Shown here piece after piece: positions 5,610 to 7,689 of a stretch of DNA of 7,689 nt. The stretch is from NCBI GenBank assembly GCA_012032965.1, contig JAAUPT010000068.1:1-7689 (forward strand), read 5' to 3'. Position 1 is the stretch's first letter; each line of letters opens with the position of its first letter. Position numbers and translations under genes: made by a program. The notes beneath the pieces are model-generated. The model was not told where the DNA came from. It saw only the letters and a list, made by a program, of their open reading frames with translations, and made no database searches. This DNA is from Nitrospira sp. Its GTDB lineage: Bacteria; Nitrospirota; Nitrospiria; Nitrospirales; Nitrospiraceae.

Positions 5610-5750
5610 GTGGGTATCCCGTGAGTGTATTTCTTCGGCCCCATCGGCGTGAGAGAACGTGTGGTGAGGGTTGGGCGTCGATTCTCAAGTCCCTTTCGAA
5701 CGTGCTGGGTCATAAAGATCCTCGGGTTCGTTATCGTAGCAAGGGCCAAC

Positions 5751-5757
5751 AAGGGAG
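5751..5757 (+). promoter_or_regulatory. ribosome-binding site deciding cytochrome start
   Basis: AAGGGAG ends eight bases before ATG 5766. It supports that start over the upstream GTG at 5625. Confidence 0.65.
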
Positions 5758-5765
5758 CGCCGATC

Positions 5766-6377
5766 ATGACCAAAAGTGCCTGGGTGGTACTCGCGATCAC
5801 ACTGGTTGTCGTGACGGGAAATGTTGGAATGCTGTGGCATGTCCTGCAATCAGGTTTTAGTGCGAGGGAGCAACCATCGGAGCTCGAGGTCATGTTCGCG
5901 CGTCAGCTCCGGAGCCTGGCAATGCCCAAAGCCCAGAAGCAGATGAAAAACCCCGTTCCCGCCTTGGAGGAGGTTCTTGCAGAAGCGCGGATTCACTTTG
6001 CGGACCACTGCGCGAATTGCCACGGGAATGACGGAAGAGGCTCTACTTTGATCGGACAGAACTTCCATCCTAGAACACCCGATCTGACTAAGATAGAGAC
6101 GCAGTCCTTCTCCGATGGAGAATTGTTCTATATGATCAGTAATGGCATTCGATTTACCGGAATGCCCGCATGGGGGAAAGGCCGTCCCGAACCAGATCTC
6201 GATAGTTGGAAGCTGGTGCATTTTATTCGTCATCTTCCAAGCATTACGAGCGAGGAACTAGCAGAAATGGAGAAGTATAACCCCGTGAGTCAGATGGCCC
6301 GTGAAGAGCAGGAACGAATCGACCGATTTCTGCAAGGCGAAGTGCTTGATCCAGAGTCTCCAGCACACCATCATTAA
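5766..6377 (+). CDS. membrane-anchored mono-haem cytochrome c
   Basis: This is a 203-residue class I-type c cytochrome. The N-terminus (about 5-26: WVVLAITLVVVTGNVGMLW) is an uncleaved anchor or signal helix, placing the haem domain in the periplasm. One covalent haem site, CANCH, lies at 82-86 (C82, C85, H86). The likely distal ligand is M133 in the GMPAW motif. After the haem box, the GNDGRG loop, the LTKIETQSFSDGELFYMISNG helix and the WKLVHFIRHLP C-terminal helix match the usual cytochrome c fold. The tail is acidic and ends SPAHHH, a possible metal-binding end. It would carry electrons at the membrane surface; the partner is unknown. The gene follows the two-repeat protein and lies 19 bases before the DUF5666-like gene, so those last two are probably co-transcribed. 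Confidence 0.92.
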   Translation: MTKSAWVVLAITLVVVTGNVGMLWHVLQSGFSAREQPSELEVMFARQLRSLAMPKAQKQMKNPVPALEEVLAEARIHFADHCANCHGNDGRGSTLIGQNFHPRTPDLTKIETQSFSDGELFYMISNGIRFTGMPAWGKGRPEPDLDSWKLVHFIRHLPSITSEELAEMEKYNPVSQMAREEQERIDRFLQGEVLDPESPAHHH

Positions 6378-6384
6378 CTGAGGC

Positions 6385-6390
6385 AGAAGG
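6385..6390 (+). promoter_or_regulatory. ribosome-binding site deciding 6397 start
   Basis: AGAAGG lies six bases before ATG 6397. The in-frame TTG at 6391 directly abuts it and is too close to serve as the start. Confidence 0.7.
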
Positions 6391-6396
6391 TTGACC

Positions 6397-6717
6397 ATGG
6401 TGAAACGAATAGGAAGACTGCTCCTGCTGACGATCGTATTCTTACCTGGAATAGCAGCCGCGCATGGGGAAGGGATGCACGTCTTTGGCACGGTTGCTGC
6501 CTTCGACAACGCTGAGATTCAGGTTCTGACGATCGAAGGGAAAACAATCTCAATACACACCGTCGCCGAGACAAGATATCGGAATAGAGGAAGGAGCGGA
6601 GGAGGGGACGTGCCCAAGGTAGGCGACCGAGTTGCCGTAGATGTCACGGAGAAAGATGGCAAATTGATGGCCATCGAAGTCCAATTCTCCTCCTTTGTCA
6701 AGAAACAGAAGCCGTAA
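6397..6717 (+). CDS. small exported DUF5666-like beta protein
   Basis: This is a 106-residue exported protein. Residues 1-22 are a signal peptide (KRIGR basic start, LLLLTIVFLPGIAAA core) with likely cleavage before HGEGMH, so the mature chain begins with His and has another His at 28. The rest is a compact beta domain: FGTVAAFDN, IQVLTIEGKTISIH, a basic loop (RYRNRGRSGGG), KVGDRVAVDVTEKDGKLMA and IEVQFSS. It resembles small DUF5666/OB-like periplasmic proteins that I recall as common beside cytochromes and metal genes. The KVGD-R/K-V-x-V element also occurs in the 4977 protein, suggesting a shared fold. Its role is unknown; metal binding through the N-terminal His is an inference. It is likely co-transcribed with the cytochrome (19-base gap). 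Confidence 0.8.
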   Translation: MVKRIGRLLLLTIVFLPGIAAAHGEGMHVFGTVAAFDNAEIQVLTIEGKTISIHTVAETRYRNRGRSGGGDVPKVGDRVAVDVTEKDGKLMAIEVQFSSFVKKQKP

Positions 6718-7044
6718 ACGGATGATGTCCGCCGACAGGTGAGGCGAGGTGCCTCGCATTTAACAGGTGTCTTTGCAGGGGGACAGGATTCTCCGAGGAG
6801 GTGTCCGATTCGTGCGGAGACCAAAGGTACTGCCCGTCTCGAAAGCACCGGTTAAGAGGGCACCGTGCTTCTTTCCCAGCTGGCGCACAGATGCGAAGGG
6901 CGTGTGAGCATCTTCGCCCGTACCTGCAGAGCAGTGTGACTCAGGCGATTTTGGTTCTCCTTGCCGGTAAGGTCAGCTCAGATGCTGAGCCGCACAAGCG
7001 TGCATCTGGATCAAAGGGTGTGCAGGAATTTGTCGATGAGTAGT
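6718..7044. other. intergenic region, no gene seen
   Basis: There is no credible coding frame on either strand. The plus-strand frame from GTG 6801 has a GAGGAG directly abutting the start, and its product resembles no protein I know. Near the left end are weak hairpins: CGGA/TCCG around 6719-6731, and the 6741-6755 element listed separately. Confidence 0.55.
6741..6760 (+). terminator. weak terminator candidate after 6397 gene
   Basis: GAGGC-GAGGT-GCCTC forms a five-base-pair stem with a five-base loop, followed by GCATTTAAC. It is placed where the cytochrome transcript would end, but the stem is short and there is no proper T-tract. Confidence 0.25.
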
Positions 7045-7251
7045 CCTGTCGCCGAGGCCAGCACCCATAGTAAGCCTCAGCTTCCCAACCATGACGGTCA
7101 CGAGTTCGTTTGTTGTGTGGACAAAGTCATTCCACTCTCGGCTGGGAGGATCAGTGAGCAGATCGCAGGAATAACCTCGCTTGCTCTAGTCATGAGCGAT
7201 CTGGTCACGGTCGAGAGACATTGAAAATTTATGACGGGCAAGATACGACAT
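7045..7251 (-). pseudogene. decayed second copy of the small cupin gene
   Basis: From ATG 7251 the minus strand reads MSYLARHKF and tracks the intact cupin (4075-4377) codon for codon through residue 62. By my count 46 of 62 positions are identical, including the block REWNDFVHTTNELV. Codon 22, Trp (TGG) in the intact gene, is TAG here (7186-7188). After residue 62 the copy loses about five codons, keeps at best traces (GD, IP) and lacks the complete cupin motif 2 with its metal-binding His and Asn. It is therefore a pseudogene. Divergence from the intact copy argues for an old duplication or an independently acquired paralogue. Confidence 0.85.
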
Positions 7252-7689
7252 GGTCATATCACAGAGGCACGTTTTCTTTTGGAAGCGTCCACAAGTCACA
7301 GAGCTTTTTTATCCTACCTCATGAATCCAAGTGGATTTAGGACTTATCAATGGCCCACGCCATGGGGTTGAGCTGAGCGGGACTCTCCGTTGGTAAAAAA
7401 ATAGGGTTCCCTTGATTACTCCAGATCGGAGAATGTGTCAAAGTGGATGACACACTCCAAAAAATTAGCTGTAAAAACTTGGATTTGATCGGGTAGGTCG
7501 TGGCAAAGGACATGCCCGGTGATCGGCAGGTCTCGACCCGAAGCCGATGTACATGACCGACGGCTATCAGGTGGCCCAATTGAATGACAGCACCAGCGGG
7601 ATTCCACAAGGTGTAACCTTCCTGAATCCCAAATACACCATGTCAAAACCCCCATCTAAAATGCCAGCCCAAAGTTGGTCGATTTCTCA
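7252..7689. other. region without intact gene, AT-richer, to window end
   Basis: Several minus-strand frames stay open for 80-90 codons (for example 7337-7609 and 7416-7655), but none has a recognisable motif, ribosome-binding site or convincing composition. From the right edge the minus strand reads EIDQLWAGILDGGFDMVYLG and then stops near 7570, which could be the tail of a gene lying outside the window or a decayed frame. The notable structure is the inverted repeat at 7428-7458. Confidence 0.45.
7428..7458. repeat. strong inverted repeat, operator-like
   Basis: GGAG-aa-TGTGTCA (7428-7440) pairs with TGACACA-CTCC (7448-7458) around the loop AAGTGGA. This gives eleven base pairs with a two-base AA bulge. 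The inner TGTGTCA-N7-TGACACA dyad is perfect. An A-run follows on the plus strand and no T-run follows on the minus strand, so it is not a normal terminator in either direction. Confidence 0.7.

Larger units (their letters stand above)
5505..5765 (+). other. upstream region of the cytochrome c gene
   Basis: These 261 bases carry no convincing gene. A TATAAT hexamer lies at 5604-5609. A GTG at 5625 would extend the cytochrome by 47 residues, but these look non-native and lack a ribosome-binding site. Confidence 0.5.

Noticed and set aside
6801..7043. Plus-strand ORF of 80 residues starting with GTG
   Set aside because: GAGGAG abuts the GTG with no spacing, and the product is unlike any family I know.
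6961..7224. Plus-strand ORF of 87 residues
   Set aside because: It runs antisense through the cupin pseudogene, which explains the sequence.
7290..7315. T6 run after GCTT, considered as a terminator
   Set aside because: The only stem is four to five base pairs with a 16-base loop, and no plus-strand gene ends nearby.
1..7689. CRISPR array, tRNA, rRNA, transposase or phage gene
   Set aside because: I read through for regular repeats, cloverleaf features and mobile-element proteins and saw none that held up.

Overview
The window reads as ordinary chromosomal DNA of moderate GC from a Gram-negative-type bacterium. Secreted proteins with Sec signal peptides, a membrane-anchored cytochrome c, a TonB-C-like periplasmic domain and a bacterial SUI1 factor all fit. 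The style of the proteins, above all the membrane helix/coiled-coil/alpha-beta gene at 810-1809 and the small signal-peptide proteins with mature N-terminal His, reminds me of Nitrospira (Nitrospirota). That is recollection, not a search result. No phage, transposase, CRISPR, rRNA or tRNA was seen.

Layout. 119-556 (+) is a small secreted protein with a His/Asp-rich stretch, a TonB-box-like motif and a TonB-C-like C-terminal domain. 557-809 is intergenic, with a hairpin and a candidate promoter. 810-1809 (+) holds what looks like one ancestral gene (membrane helix, Ala/Glu coiled coil, alpha/beta domain) now split into three overlapping frames by two apparent single-base losses. It also carries a duplicated membrane-helix segment and a 12-codon repeat, and a small hairpin follows it. 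1944-2528 (+) is a PAP2-family membrane phosphatase. Its stop overlaps the stop of the convergent CobW/COG0523 GTPase (2523-3500, -). Upstream of CobW on the same strand are a SUI1/YciH-like factor (3598-3993) and a small cupin (4075-4377). 4481-4978 (-) is a doubtful ORF. 4977-5504, 5766-6377 and 6397-6717 (+) form a co-oriented exported module: a two-repeat His-rich periplasmic protein, a membrane-anchored mono-haem cytochrome c, and a DUF5666-like small protein. 6718-7689 has no intact gene, but holds a decayed second copy of the cupin (about 7045-7251, -) and a strong inverted repeat (7428-7458).

Working together. The clearest functional thread is the periplasm: a haem protein plus small beta-rich proteins whose predicted mature N-termini begin with His or carry His clusters, with a CobW-type metallochaperone GTPase in the same window. 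A metal-handling or redox role is a reasonable inference but is not shown directly. I found no convincing new multi-gene system. The most notable signals are the double-frameshifted gene, the paralogous cupin pseudogene, the unexplained inverted repeat, and the His-first exported proteins.
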